DNA of 36,134 nt from NCBI GenBank assembly GCA_009886465.1, contig QXZH01000131.1, forward strand, positions 1 to 36,134, in the 5' to 3' direction. Each line of letters begins with the position of its first letter. The stretch's first letter is position 1. The notes under the pieces are model-generated. The model did not search any database, was not told the DNA's origin, and worked only from the letters and a program-made list of their open reading frames with translations. The DNA comes from Opitutaceae bacterium (lineage in GTDB: Bacteria; Verrucomicrobiota; Verrucomicrobiia; Opitutales; Coraliomargaritaceae). This document shows, one piece after another, positions 8,888 to 17,211 of the stretch. Position numbers and translations under genes: made by a program.

Positions 8888-10330
8888 ATGTCCGTCGAAC
8901 TCTACGATACTCTAAGTCGATCCATTCAGCTACTCGCTCCAACGAGTTCAGATACTTTGCGTTTCTATTGCTGTGGTCCTACTGTCTATGGCCCCGCGCA
9001 CATAGGGAATTTCCGTACTTTTCTCATTCAAGACACACTTCGCCGTGTATTAGAAGTCGATGGTATGGCGGTCAAACACGTGCGTAACATTACCGACCTC
9101 GACGATAAGACAATCCGGCGCTCACTCGAAGAAGGTAAAAGCCTGATCGAGTTCACCGCACACTGGACAGAAAAATTTCATGCCGATTGCGAAGCGCTCA
9201 ATATGCTCGCGCCGAGCATAGAACCGAGCGCTGTGGCGCACATACCCCAGCAGATCGCGCTGGTCGAGAAGCTCATCGAAAAAGGCAACGCTTATGCGAC
9301 GGATGATGGCTCTGTTTATTTCCGGGTCGGATCTTTCGAAGACTACGGTCGCCTCTCGCGCCTCAAACAGCGCGAACTCAAAACTCAGACTGAAAACTCC
9401 GCCGGCGAGGTCAATGACGCGGACGAGTATGATCGGGAGTCAGTGAGCGATTTTGCACTCTGGAAATCACGCAAGGATGGCGACGGCGACAACTATTGGA
9501 GCAGCCCTTGGGGCGAAGGGCGCCCGGGATGGCACCTAGAGTGCTCTGCCATGGTTGATAGCGCCTTCGACGGCGAAACGATCGACTTGCACGGCGGCGG
9601 TATCGACCTCTGCTTCCCTCACCACGAGAACGAGATCGCTCAGTCCGAATGTGCACACGGGCACGACTTCTGTAAGCACTGGTTCCACAGCGCTCACCTT
9701 ATGGTGGAAGGAGCCAAGATGTCGAAGAGCCTCGGGAACCTCTACACACTGAACGACCTTCGAGAGAAAGGCTTCAGCCCAATGGTCGTTCGCTACACAC
9801 TCATCGCAGGCAGCTATCGACAACAGCTCAACTTTACATTCGACGGGCTACACGCTTCACAAAGTGCGCTGACTCGTTTTGAGCGTTTCGCGGAAACTCT
9901 ACTCGCTAAAACCGGGGAGACGAGCGATCAGTTTAATGCCACTTACGTGGTTGCCAGCGCGCCAGAAGACTTCGGGCGCCTGACCAAAGCATGGGACGCG
10001 CTACGCACCAACCTCAACACGGCTGCCTGCCTCGGCGCGATCTTCGGTGTGATTGGTTCGAACCCCGCCGCCTCGCTCGAAGCAGACGCAGCTCGGGCGA
10101 TGCTCCGAACATTTGGTAGTCTACTCTACGCCCTCGGGCTTAAACTCTTTACTATCGAAGCCAAGCACGTTGATGCACCAGAGGAAATAATCGCTTTAGC
10201 CCAAGCCCGTTGGGACGCAAAGCAATCCAAAGACTGGGTCAAAGCCGACGAATTTCGCGACGAACTTCTAGCGAAAGGCTGGACAGTTAATGACAGTAAA
10301 GATGGCTTTGCTATAGAGCCAACAGAGTAG
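8888..10330 (+). CDS. cysS: Cysteinyl-tRNA synthetase
   Basis: FYCCGPTVYGPAHIGNFRTF, GWHLECSAM, DLHGGGIDLCFPHHENEIAQSE and KMSKSLGN motifs; 480 aa. Confidence 0.96.
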   Translation: MSVELYDTLSRSIQLLAPTSSDTLRFYCCGPTVYGPAHIGNFRTFLIQDTLRRVLEVDGMAVKHVRNITDLDDKTIRRSLEEGKSLIEFTAHWTEKFHADCEALNMLAPSIEPSAVAHIPQQIALVEKLIEKGNAYATDDGSVYFRVGSFEDYGRLSRLKQRELKTQTENSAGEVNDADEYDRESVSDFALWKSRKDGDGDNYWSSPWGEGRPGWHLECSAMVDSAFDGETIDLHGGGIDLCFPHHENEIAQSECAHGHDFCKHWFHSAHLMVEGAKMSKSLGNLYTLNDLREKGFSPMVVRYTLIAGSYRQQLNFTFDGLHASQSALTRFERFAETLLAKTGETSDQFNATYVVASAPEDFGRLTKAWDALRTNLNTAACLGAIFGVIGSNPAASLEADAARAMLRTFGSLLYALGLKLFTIEAKHVDAPEEIIALAQARWDAKQSKDWVKADEFRDELLAKGWTVNDSKDGFAIEPTE

Positions 10331-10381
10331 ATTTACATAAAATTAGTGGCGAGGACTTAACCGAGCATCCATTATTTACCC

Positions 10382-11257
10382 GTGATGACACCAACTATCA
10401 AAACGATCGGAAAACGAATATCACAATGGGGCGAAGGTCCTATCTGGTGGGGTAATTCACTCTTCTATGTCGACATCGCAGGAAATAAACTTCTCCGCCT
10501 TAACCCCGACACGAACGAAGAGACCGTATGGGAAATCGGCGAGCGCATTGGCACCGTTGTCCCAAGCGAGAATGACGACGAAGTTATCTACGCTGGCGAT
10601 ACCGGTTACGTGCGCTTCAATTTAAAGACAGGCAGTAAGACGGCGCTCGCCGACCCCGAAGCTTCGATGCGCGGTAAAAACCGTTTCAACGACGGCAAGT
10701 GCGACCCCGCAGGCCGCTTCTGGGCAGGCACAATCAGTATGGTTAAAGATGCAGGTAGCGCAAATCTCTACTGCCTCGATACTGATGGCTCGCTCTCGCT
10801 CAAAGTCTCTGGGGTGACCAACTCTAATGGCATCTGCTGGAACGCTGACGCCACAAAGATGTTCTACATCGACACCCCCACACAAAATGTTCGCGCTTAC
10901 GACTACGACTTAGCAAGCGGTGCTATTTCTAATGCGCGAGTCGTGGTCGAAACAGCGGCACACGGCTACAACAGTTCACCTGATGGTATGACGATCGATG
11001 CGGACGGCATGCTCTGGGTCGCTTTCTGCCACGGTGCTTGCGTGGCGCGCTTCGATCCTCAAGAAGACAAAGAGCTACAGCGCGTCGACCTGCCCTGCAT
11101 CGAGACGACTGCATGCACCTTTGGCGGTGAAAACTTAGACCGCCTCTTCGTCACCACCGGCATCAAAGCCGACCTCGACGAGCCTGATGCAGGCAAATTA
11201 TTCGTCATCGACGGCCTCGGGGTAAAGGGAGTTCCAGCTTTTGCTTTTAAAGGTTAA
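10382..11257 (+). CDS. SMP-30/gluconolactonase/LRE family protein
   Basis: GEGPIWW...FYVDI, NRFNDGKCDPAGRFWAGT, NSNGICWNADATKMFYIDT and PDGMTIDADGMLWVAF motifs. Confidence 0.9.
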   Translation: MMTPTIKTIGKRISQWGEGPIWWGNSLFYVDIAGNKLLRLNPDTNEETVWEIGERIGTVVPSENDDEVIYAGDTGYVRFNLKTGSKTALADPEASMRGKNRFNDGKCDPAGRFWAGTISMVKDAGSANLYCLDTDGSLSLKVSGVTNSNGICWNADATKMFYIDTPTQNVRAYDYDLASGAISNARVVVETAAHGYNSSPDGMTIDADGMLWVAFCHGACVARFDPQEDKELQRVDLPCIETTACTFGGENLDRLFVTTGIKADLDEPDAGKLFVIDGLGVKGVPAFAFKG

Positions 11258-11304
11258 ACATCGAGCTGTCTCCGTAAATAAACGCGCCATGGAGAAAACG
11301 GAGC

Positions 11305-12225
11305 TTACCTCACAGCTTTCGTCTTTCGAACAAGCCTTGGCAACACACCATATTTAGGCGCAAAGAGCATCACAGTCGAAAAGATCAGCCCAGCCATTAC
11401 AGCCATCATTCCGGAGGTAGAGGTATCAGCAAAGCCGAACCAGGCTGGCACGATCAAGGCGCTCAAGTGCCCCAGCACAGCCGAACCCATTGCGATCAGC
11501 ACACTCAGCACAACCATCAACCAGAGCCGATCCGTGAGCAGATGCGCTGTCGCCGCAGGCACAATGAGCATCGCAATCACGATTATACTGCCCACGGCTT
11601 CAAAGCAAGCCACCGTAGTCACAGCCACGAGTGTCATTAAAAGATAATGCATTAGGTTTGAATTAATACCCATCGCCGTTGCTAGCTCTGCATCGAAAGA
11701 CGAGATGCGAAGCTCTTTAAAAAAGGCCACGACAAAGACTGCATTAAATAAGATGACTCCTGCCAAAACCAAGGCAGACCTAGGTACTTCTAGAAAGTAG
11801 CCATAGAGCGTAGGTCGCCAAACAACATCGAGTGGGGTCAACTCAATCGCACCATAAAGCACGCAACTCGGGTCGAGGTCGACATGGTCGGCTCCTTGCA
11901 CGATGAGCAAAAGCCCCAGCGCAAAGAGCGTCGTAAAGACGATTCCCATAGAGGCGCCCTCATCGACCTTACCAAAACGGCTGATCCACTGAGTAAAAAC
12001 AGCCGTCAAAACACCGACGATAGCCGCACCTATAAACATCGACAGGCTGGCACGTGCACCCGTCACCAGAAAGGCAATCGCCAAGCCCGGGAGCACCGCA
12101 TGGCTAATGGCATCGCCCATCATACTCATCTTACGAAGCACGAGGAAGTTGCCTAGCAAGGCACAAGCACCCGCCGCCAAAGCACCGATGACTACGATCC
12201 ATGTATCTATGCTATACCACTCCAT
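11305..12225 (-). CDS. Metal (Mn/Fe/Zn-type) ABC transporter permease, ABC-3 family (TroD/MntD-like)
   Basis: Multi-TM protein with LVLRKMSMMGDAISHAVLPGLAIAFL and GSIIVIAMLIVPAATAHLLTDRL; last gene of a four-gene cluster. Confidence 0.9.
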   Translation of the reverse strand: MEWYSIDTWIVVIGALAAGACALLGNFLVLRKMSMMGDAISHAVLPGLAIAFLVTGARASLSMFIGAAIVGVLTAVFTQWISRFGKVDEGASMGIVFTTLFALGLLLIVQGADHVDLDPSCVLYGAIELTPLDVVWRPTLYGYFLEVPRSALVLAGVILFNAVFVVAFFKELRISSFDAELATAMGINSNLMHYLLMTLVAVTTVACFEAVGSIIVIAMLIVPAATAHLLTDRLWLMVVLSVLIAMGSAVLGHLSALIVPAWFGFADTSTSGMMAVMAGLIFSTVMLFAPKYGVLPRLVRKTKAVR

Positions 12226-12245
12226 TTGTAATTTTTAATTCAAGA

Positions 12246-13595
12246 TCAGTCTCCTGGATGGATCGGGTGCGGACTCTGTGGCACGAGGCTACCGGCACTA
12301 CGGTAGGCTTGTAATTTATTCTCCAAGCGCGTGACCATTTTCTCACCAAGCACGTGCTCAACCATGTCGGCATCCCGGTCGACGCGACTCGTAGCAACAT
12401 CCGCATACTCGATCAGATACATTTCCCATAGTCGATGATTACGCGTGACTTGCGCCGCCTCGGCTAGTCCGGTTTTAGTTAATAAAATAGAATCCACTTT
12501 GTTGGGAGCTTCGACAAGCCCCTCATTATAAGCGCGACGTATATAGTCCCGTAGCTGCGTATCACTCCAAGTACGACGACCACGAATCTGGCGAAAAGGA
12601 ACTGTTCGAATATTCAATTCTTCGGTCACGCGACCTCCCTCCAAGATTTCGTAGAGCGCGCGAAGCAAATGCTGTCGTCCCATACGCTTTTTTAATTGCG
12701 ACTGCCGCAAGAAACGAAACATCACACCACGCTCCGTTCCGATGAGCATACTCACCACAAAAAAAAGTGCCGCGACAAGCACGATCACCGCACCTGCGGG
12801 GAGACGAGGGATGAAAGCACTCAAACTCGCACCAAGCCAACCACTGGCACCGCCAATCAGCGCAGAAAGCACTAGCATGCGGTCGAGCTGATTCGTCCAG
12901 AAACGCGCCGCCGCTGCAGGCGTAATCAGAAAGGCGATAATTAAAATCAAGCCGACCGCTTGCAAGCCAGTTACCGTCACGGCAGTGATGAGCGCGAGTA
13001 GTAGAATGTCGAGAAACTTAACTGGCCAGCCGAGCGCTGCCGCGAAAGTTTCGTCGAAACACAGCAGGCGAAACTCTTTAAAAAGCAACAATGAACAAGT
13101 AATCACACAAATTGTGACGAACACGAGGATTTGGAAATCGCTCATCACCATCGATGCTGTCTTGCCATAGATAAATGATTCCAAACCAGCCGCGCTCCCC
13201 TCGGGCATCGTCTGGATCACACCAAGAATAGCAATGCCTGCCCCGAAGAACACACTGAGTACGATACCCATCGCTGCGTCGTCTTTGATTCGTGTTTGCT
13301 CACGGATAAAGAGCACCGCCGCGCATCCGATTACCCCCGTGATGGCCGCACCCCCCAGTAATATGGGCAACGACTTTCCATCCCCACCCAGTGCAACCGC
13401 GAGGATGAAGGATAAACCAACGCCTGGCAGTGTCGCGTGCGAGAGTGTGTCCCCCATTAAGGAGCGCTTACGTAAAAGCAGAAAGCCACCCATGAGTCCG
13501 CAGGCACAACCCAGTAGCATCGTACAAATCACAACTAGGCGCGTGTTGTAATCGCGGAGAAAGAGAACGTTCCAAATGTCTGCTAACTCAGGCAT
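12246..13595 (-). CDS. Metal ABC transporter permease fused to a C-terminal DtxR/MntR-type iron-dependent-repressor-like domain
   Basis: Residues ~1-300 are an ABC-3 permease (LLRKRSLMGDTLSHATLPGVG...GLILIIAFLITPAAAARF). Residues ~305-449 contain a winged-helix-like region and LTKTGLAEAAQVTRNHRLWEMYLIEYADVATSRVDRDADMVEHVLGEKMVTRLE, typical of DtxR dimerisation/metal-binding domains. Confidence 0.88.
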   Translation of the reverse strand: MPELADIWNVLFLRDYNTRLVVICTMLLGCACGLMGGFLLLRKRSLMGDTLSHATLPGVGLSFILAVALGGDGKSLPILLGGAAITGVIGCAAVLFIREQTRIKDDAAMGIVLSVFFGAGIAILGVIQTMPEGSAAGLESFIYGKTASMVMSDFQILVFVTICVITCSLLLFKEFRLLCFDETFAAALGWPVKFLDILLLALITAVTVTGLQAVGLILIIAFLITPAAAARFWTNQLDRMLVLSALIGGASGWLGASLSAFIPRLPAGAVIVLVAALFFVVSMLIGTERGVMFRFLRQSQLKKRMGRQHLLRALYEILEGGRVTEELNIRTVPFRQIRGRRTWSDTQLRDYIRRAYNEGLVEAPNKVDSILLTKTGLAEAAQVTRNHRLWEMYLIEYADVATSRVDRDADMVEHVLGEKMVTRLENKLQAYRSAGSLVPQSPHPIHPGD

Positions 13596-13631
13596 AGTGA
13601 TCTTGCATAAAACAGATACAACGATGCGCGT

Positions 13632-14444
13632 TCATCGCGACTGCACGACCTCGTTGGCTGCTTGGGTGAATAGCGTCAGCTTACCGCCGTAGGTGCGGCG
13701 GAGATTCTCTTGGGTAAAGACCTCGTCGGTTGGTCCCGCCGCGACAACGCGCATATTGAGCAAAACGGTCCAATCAAAATACTGTGTTACGGTGGCAAGG
13801 TCATGGTGTACGACGAGGACAGTCTTACCCCGCTTCTGCAATTCTTTGAGTAGTTCGACGATGGCACGCTCTGTCGCGGCATCCACTGCGGCGAAAGGTT
13901 CATCCATGAAATAGATATCCGCATCCTGCACAAGCGCGCGAGCGAGAAAGGTTCGCTGCTGCTGCCCTCCCGAGAGTTGGCTGATCTGGCGATGCGCGTA
14001 GTCCGCGAGCCCCACACGTTCAAGCGCCTCCATAGCAAGCGCCTTTGAGCGCTTGCTCACGCGACGGAACCAACCAAGTTTTCCATAGGTACCCATCGCC
14101 ACTACGTCGAGCGCACTCACCGGGAAGTCCCAATCCACACTCTCACGCTGCGGCACGTAGCCAACCCGCTTGCGCGCTTTTTTATAGGACTGACCGTAAA
14201 TACTAACCTCGCCAGAGCTGCGGGGAATCAGGTCGAGACAGGCTTTGATTAAAGTGCTCTTTCCCGCGCCATTGGGACCCACTATACTAACCAGTTTCCC
14301 TTCAGGAATCGAGAGATCGATATCCCAGATCACTGGTTTGCGGTGGTAGGCCACCGTAAGATCCCGGATCTTAAGCGGCAACGACTTTGAGGAGATCCCA
14401 GTCTGTTCAATTTGCATAAATGAATCGGATGTTTGGCTCATCAT
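13632..14444 (-). CDS. Metal ABC transporter ATP-binding protein (TroB/MntB-like)
   Basis: Walker A GPNGAGKST, signature LSGGQQQR, Walker B IYFMDEP. 'GYVPQRESVDWDFPV' is typical of Mn/Fe-type importers. Confidence 0.93.
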   Translation of the reverse strand: MMSQTSDSFMQIEQTGISSKSLPLKIRDLTVAYHRKPVIWDIDLSIPEGKLVSIVGPNGAGKSTLIKACLDLIPRSSGEVSIYGQSYKKARKRVGYVPQRESVDWDFPVSALDVVAMGTYGKLGWFRRVSKRSKALAMEALERVGLADYAHRQISQLSGGQQQRTFLARALVQDADIYFMDEPFAAVDAATERAIVELLKELQKRGKTVLVVHHDLATVTQYFDWTVLLNMRVVAAGPTDEVFTQENLRRTYGGKLTLFTQAANEVVQSR

Positions 14445-14451
14445 CGATCGA

Positions 14452-15447
14452 TTACTCGCCAGTCACTACTTCGCGAAAGCCCGCAGCTTGGCCGCCGAGA
14501 GCATTGGTGATGGTGGTGACGTTGCTATCAATCATACCGATGTAGGTGCCTTCGTAGGTGCCGGCTTGCCCCATCGCATCGGAGAAAAGAGATCCGCCAA
14601 TAATGACGTCATGCCCACGGGCACGGGCCCCCTCGACCAAGGCACGGACGTTTTTATCCGCCACCGAGCTTTCGACAAAGACGGCAGGGATCTGGCGCTC
14701 AACGATGAAGTCGACTAAATCTTCAAGATCGCGGACGCCCGCTTCAGACTCGGTGCTCATACCTTGGATACCCCTTACCTCAATACCGTATGCGCGACCG
14801 AGGTATTGAAAGGCATCATGCGCCGTGATGAGAACACGCTGCGACTCCGGAATTGTTGACATTACCTCTTTAGCGTATGCGTCGAGTGCTTCGAGTTGCT
14901 CGGCGTATACGGCAGCCTTACTACGATAGGCCTGGGTATTTTCAGGATCGTAGACGGCTAAAGTTTCCGCGACCACAGGTATCGCGCGGAGCCAGCCTGA
15001 GACATCCATCCACACATGCGGGTCGGTGTATGCCGAGCCGTCATCTTTTTCCAAAAGGTAGTCGGTCTCCTCAAGAATGGCTTCGGTCACGGCCTTGACC
15101 AGCTTACCCTTTGAAGCGATGCCTACGAGTACATCGGTCATTTTTCCTTCAAGCAGGAGACCGTTATAAAAAACCACATCGGCCTGACTCAACTTGATCA
15201 CATCGCCACGAGTCGGTTTGTAAAGATGCGGGTCAATGCCCTCGCCTATGATACCTTCCACCTCGGCGTAGTCACCAGCCAGGTTGCCGACAATGTCGGT
15301 GATCATGCCAACCGTGCAGACAATTTTGTAAGGCTCAGCAGATCCATCTGTATCGTAGCTAACATCCGGCTCTCCTGAGCAGCCCAAGAGGAAGTGGCTT
15401 ATCAAAAATACAGATATTGAGCAAAGTGTTGATCTATAGAAATTCAT
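14452..15447 (-). CDS. Metal ABC transporter substrate-binding lipoprotein, cluster A-I (TroA/MntA-like)
   Basis: Lipobox FLLGC; candidate ligand motifs DPHLYKPT, DPHVWMD, GMSTESEA, SDAMG. The track start at 15462 is a TTG; the ATG at 15447 (MNFYRSTLCSISVFLISHFLLGC) gives a normal signal peptide. Confidence 0.92.
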   Translation of the reverse strand: MNFYRSTLCSISVFLISHFLLGCSGEPDVSYDTDGSAEPYKIVCTVGMITDIVGNLAGDYAEVEGIIGEGIDPHLYKPTRGDVIKLSQADVVFYNGLLLEGKMTDVLVGIASKGKLVKAVTEAILEETDYLLEKDDGSAYTDPHVWMDVSGWLRAIPVVAETLAVYDPENTQAYRSKAAVYAEQLEALDAYAKEVMSTIPESQRVLITAHDAFQYLGRAYGIEVRGIQGMSTESEAGVRDLEDLVDFIVERQIPAVFVESSVADKNVRALVEGARARGHDVIIGGSLFSDAMGQAGTYEGTYIGMIDSNVTTITNALGGQAAGFREVVTGE

Positions 15448-15484
15448 ACTTTGAATACTCAAAGTTATTATGACTTCAAAGTCA
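15448..15484 (-). promoter_or_regulatory. Candidate operator/promoter region of the metal ABC operon (two perfect dyads)
   Basis: ACTTTGA-ATAC-TCAAAGT at 15448-15465 and TGACTT-CA-AAGTCA at 15471-15484, directly upstream of the substrate-binding protein ATG. Confidence 0.45.
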
Positions 15485-15534
15485 AGATTGCAGGGGTATC
15501 ACATGCTAAGCCACTAGCTTAGTGGAATACATAC

Positions 15535-15566
15535 AAAAGGCCGACTCCCTGTAGGGAATCGACCTT
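15535..15566 (-). terminator. Rho-independent terminator of rpmI-rplT
   Basis: Minus strand AAGGTCGATTCCC-TACA-GGGAGTCGGCCTTTT: 13-pair stem with short T tract, just downstream of rplT. Confidence 0.85.
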
Positions 15567-15597
15567 CATAAAGTAATCACTTACTCTAACTGCCTAA

Positions 15598-15957
15598 TTA
15601 AGCAGCCTGAGCTTCTTTAGCCTTCTCGATGAGCACAAGGAAAGCAGCTTCGTCGTGAATCGCTAACTCGGAGAGTTGTTTACGATCCATGTCGATGTTT
15701 GCTTTCTTCAGCCCGTTGATAAAACGGCTATAGTTGATGCCATTGTTACGGCAAATCGCGTTGATACGGACGATCCAGAGTTGACGAAACTCGGTCTTCT
15801 TTTTGCGACGATCACGGTAAGCGTAGACTTCGGCGCGATCGACGGCGTCTTTAGCGTAGCGAAAAAGACGTGATTTATTTCCAAAATAGCCTTTGGCTTT
15901 TTTCAGAACTTTTTTACGACGAGCAAGCGTCGCGGGACCATTGGTGGCTCTAGGCAT
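15598..15957 (-). CDS. rplT: 50S ribosomal protein L20
   Basis: [88 protein letters not shown]. Confidence 0.97.
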   Translation of the reverse strand: MPRATNGPATLARRKKVLKKAKGYFGNKSRLFRYAKDAVDRAEVYAYRDRRKKKTEFRQLWIVRINAICRNNGINYSRFINGLKKANIDMDRKQLSELAIHDEAAFLVLIEKAKEAQAA

Positions 15958-16054
15958 GTTGTGTTATCTCTCGTTTAGGTCGCTGTTGGGTCGCCCATTT
16001 TCATGTTACCCGACTAGCGTGAGTTAATATTATTAAAACAGTCTTCTTGATTGT

Positions 16055-16246
16055 TTAAGCGAAAGGCAGACCACGGATGAGGTTCGCACGTTGGCCAGGA
16101 GCGACCAATTTGCTGCTACCTGCACGGCGGCGTTGCTTGACACTTTTATTGCGAAGGAGGTGACGGTGTCCTGGTGTACGACGCAGGAGTTTACCGGTGC
16201 CTGTCTTCTTGAAGCGTTTTGCGATGGATTTGCGTGTTTTCTGCAT
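16055..16246 (-). CDS. rpmI: 50S ribosomal protein L35
   Basis: MQKTRKSIAKRFKKTGTGKLLRRTPGHRHLLRNKSVKQRRRAGSSKLVAPGQ...; adjacent to rplT. Confidence 0.95.
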   Translation of the reverse strand: MQKTRKSIAKRFKKTGTGKLLRRTPGHRHLLRNKSVKQRRRAGSSKLVAPGQRANLIRGLPFA

Positions 16247-16333
16247 GAGAAATTCGGGAAAGTGGAGGAAAGCACAGGTTTCTGGGCACCTTGTAAAGTA
16301 CTAATTTGAACTTCTCGTTGCCGATATCCAATA

Positions 16334-17059
16334 TTGAACTCGCTCTGTACCCAGTTCAACTTGGTCGCCATCAAAGCGAACCCCCCAGTCAATTCACCCG
16401 GAAACCAGAACCGCATCGTCGGCACAACGCCCGGGCGCATACGCAAGCTGGGCGGATACCAAAAGCATCACCACTTGCCAGACGGACATACCGACGCCGC
16501 GCAAAGCTTCGTTCGCAAGGTAGGGCAATCTAAGGTGAAAGAGACTGCCGACAGTCTCTTTACCAGCATTCAAAGCCTCTTTGGCTACAAACGGCGAGAT
16601 TTTCAATATACTTGCGAGGACGGCTTTGCGTGGATCAAAACACCCGATTTCGACCTCCAAATACGAGTCGATCAATGCCCCCAAGACCCGAAAAACTATT
16701 TATTGACTACCGAGATCGTGGCACTTCACACGGAGAAGATCGCGACTGATCCCCGCTTCCACAATTGCTTCACTCACCACTGCGACCATCTGATCGTCGA
16801 ATTCGCCAGTCCGATACAGATCGAAGATAAGATCGACACACTGGAGGACATTCCCGAACTGGCCAAAGCGATGACCTATGAGCCAGATGGTAGCGCCTTC
16901 GAGCTCAAGCTGCCAAAACTAGATCTGAACATCTACGTCGACGAGTCCGCTATCACTTTCAGCCTGCTAACCTTGCGCGACCTTGGTAAACTACTCGACC
17001 ACAGTCAAAAAGCATTCGATATTCTCGCCTGCGCGAATTTGGGGCTGCGATTAAGGTAG
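16334..17059 (+). CDS. Hypothetical protein (start uncertain; in-frame GTG at 16535 is an alternative)
   Basis: Fills the gap between rpmI and pyrB. From about KETADSLFTSIQSLFGYKRRDFQYTC onward the composition is soluble and protein-like; the first ~65 residues look less convincing and overlap the rpmI upstream region. Confidence 0.6.
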   Translation: MNSLCTQFNLVAIKANPPVNSPGNQNRIVGTTPGRIRKLGGYQKHHHLPDGHTDAAQSFVRKVGQSKVKETADSLFTSIQSLFGYKRRDFQYTCEDGFAWIKTPDFDLQIRVDQCPQDPKNYLLTTEIVALHTEKIATDPRFHNCFTHHCDHLIVEFASPIQIEDKIDTLEDIPELAKAMTYEPDGSAFELKLPKLDLNIYVDESAITFSLLTLRDLGKLLDHSQKAFDILACANLGLRLR

Positions 17060-17211
17060 AGGCTTCACGCTTAAAGACGATCGAAGTAAAGTAACTAACA
17101 GCTGCGGGCGTCAAAATTGAAGCTCTACGCTCAAATATTTATCCAGATTTCTCGTTGCCCTTTCCTCAAGACGGCTCAGATTTCCGACTTCGGAGCCTTA
17201 TTATAAAACTC

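Noticed and set aside
8436-8915. 159-aa + strand ORF overlapping hemB and the cysS start
   Set aside because: Mostly antisense to hemB and overlaps the cysS start in another frame; Ser/Arg-rich shadow composition.
16033-16446. 137-aa - strand ORF overlapping rpmI
   Set aside because: rpmI (L35) in another frame is unambiguous; this is an out-of-frame read-through ORF.
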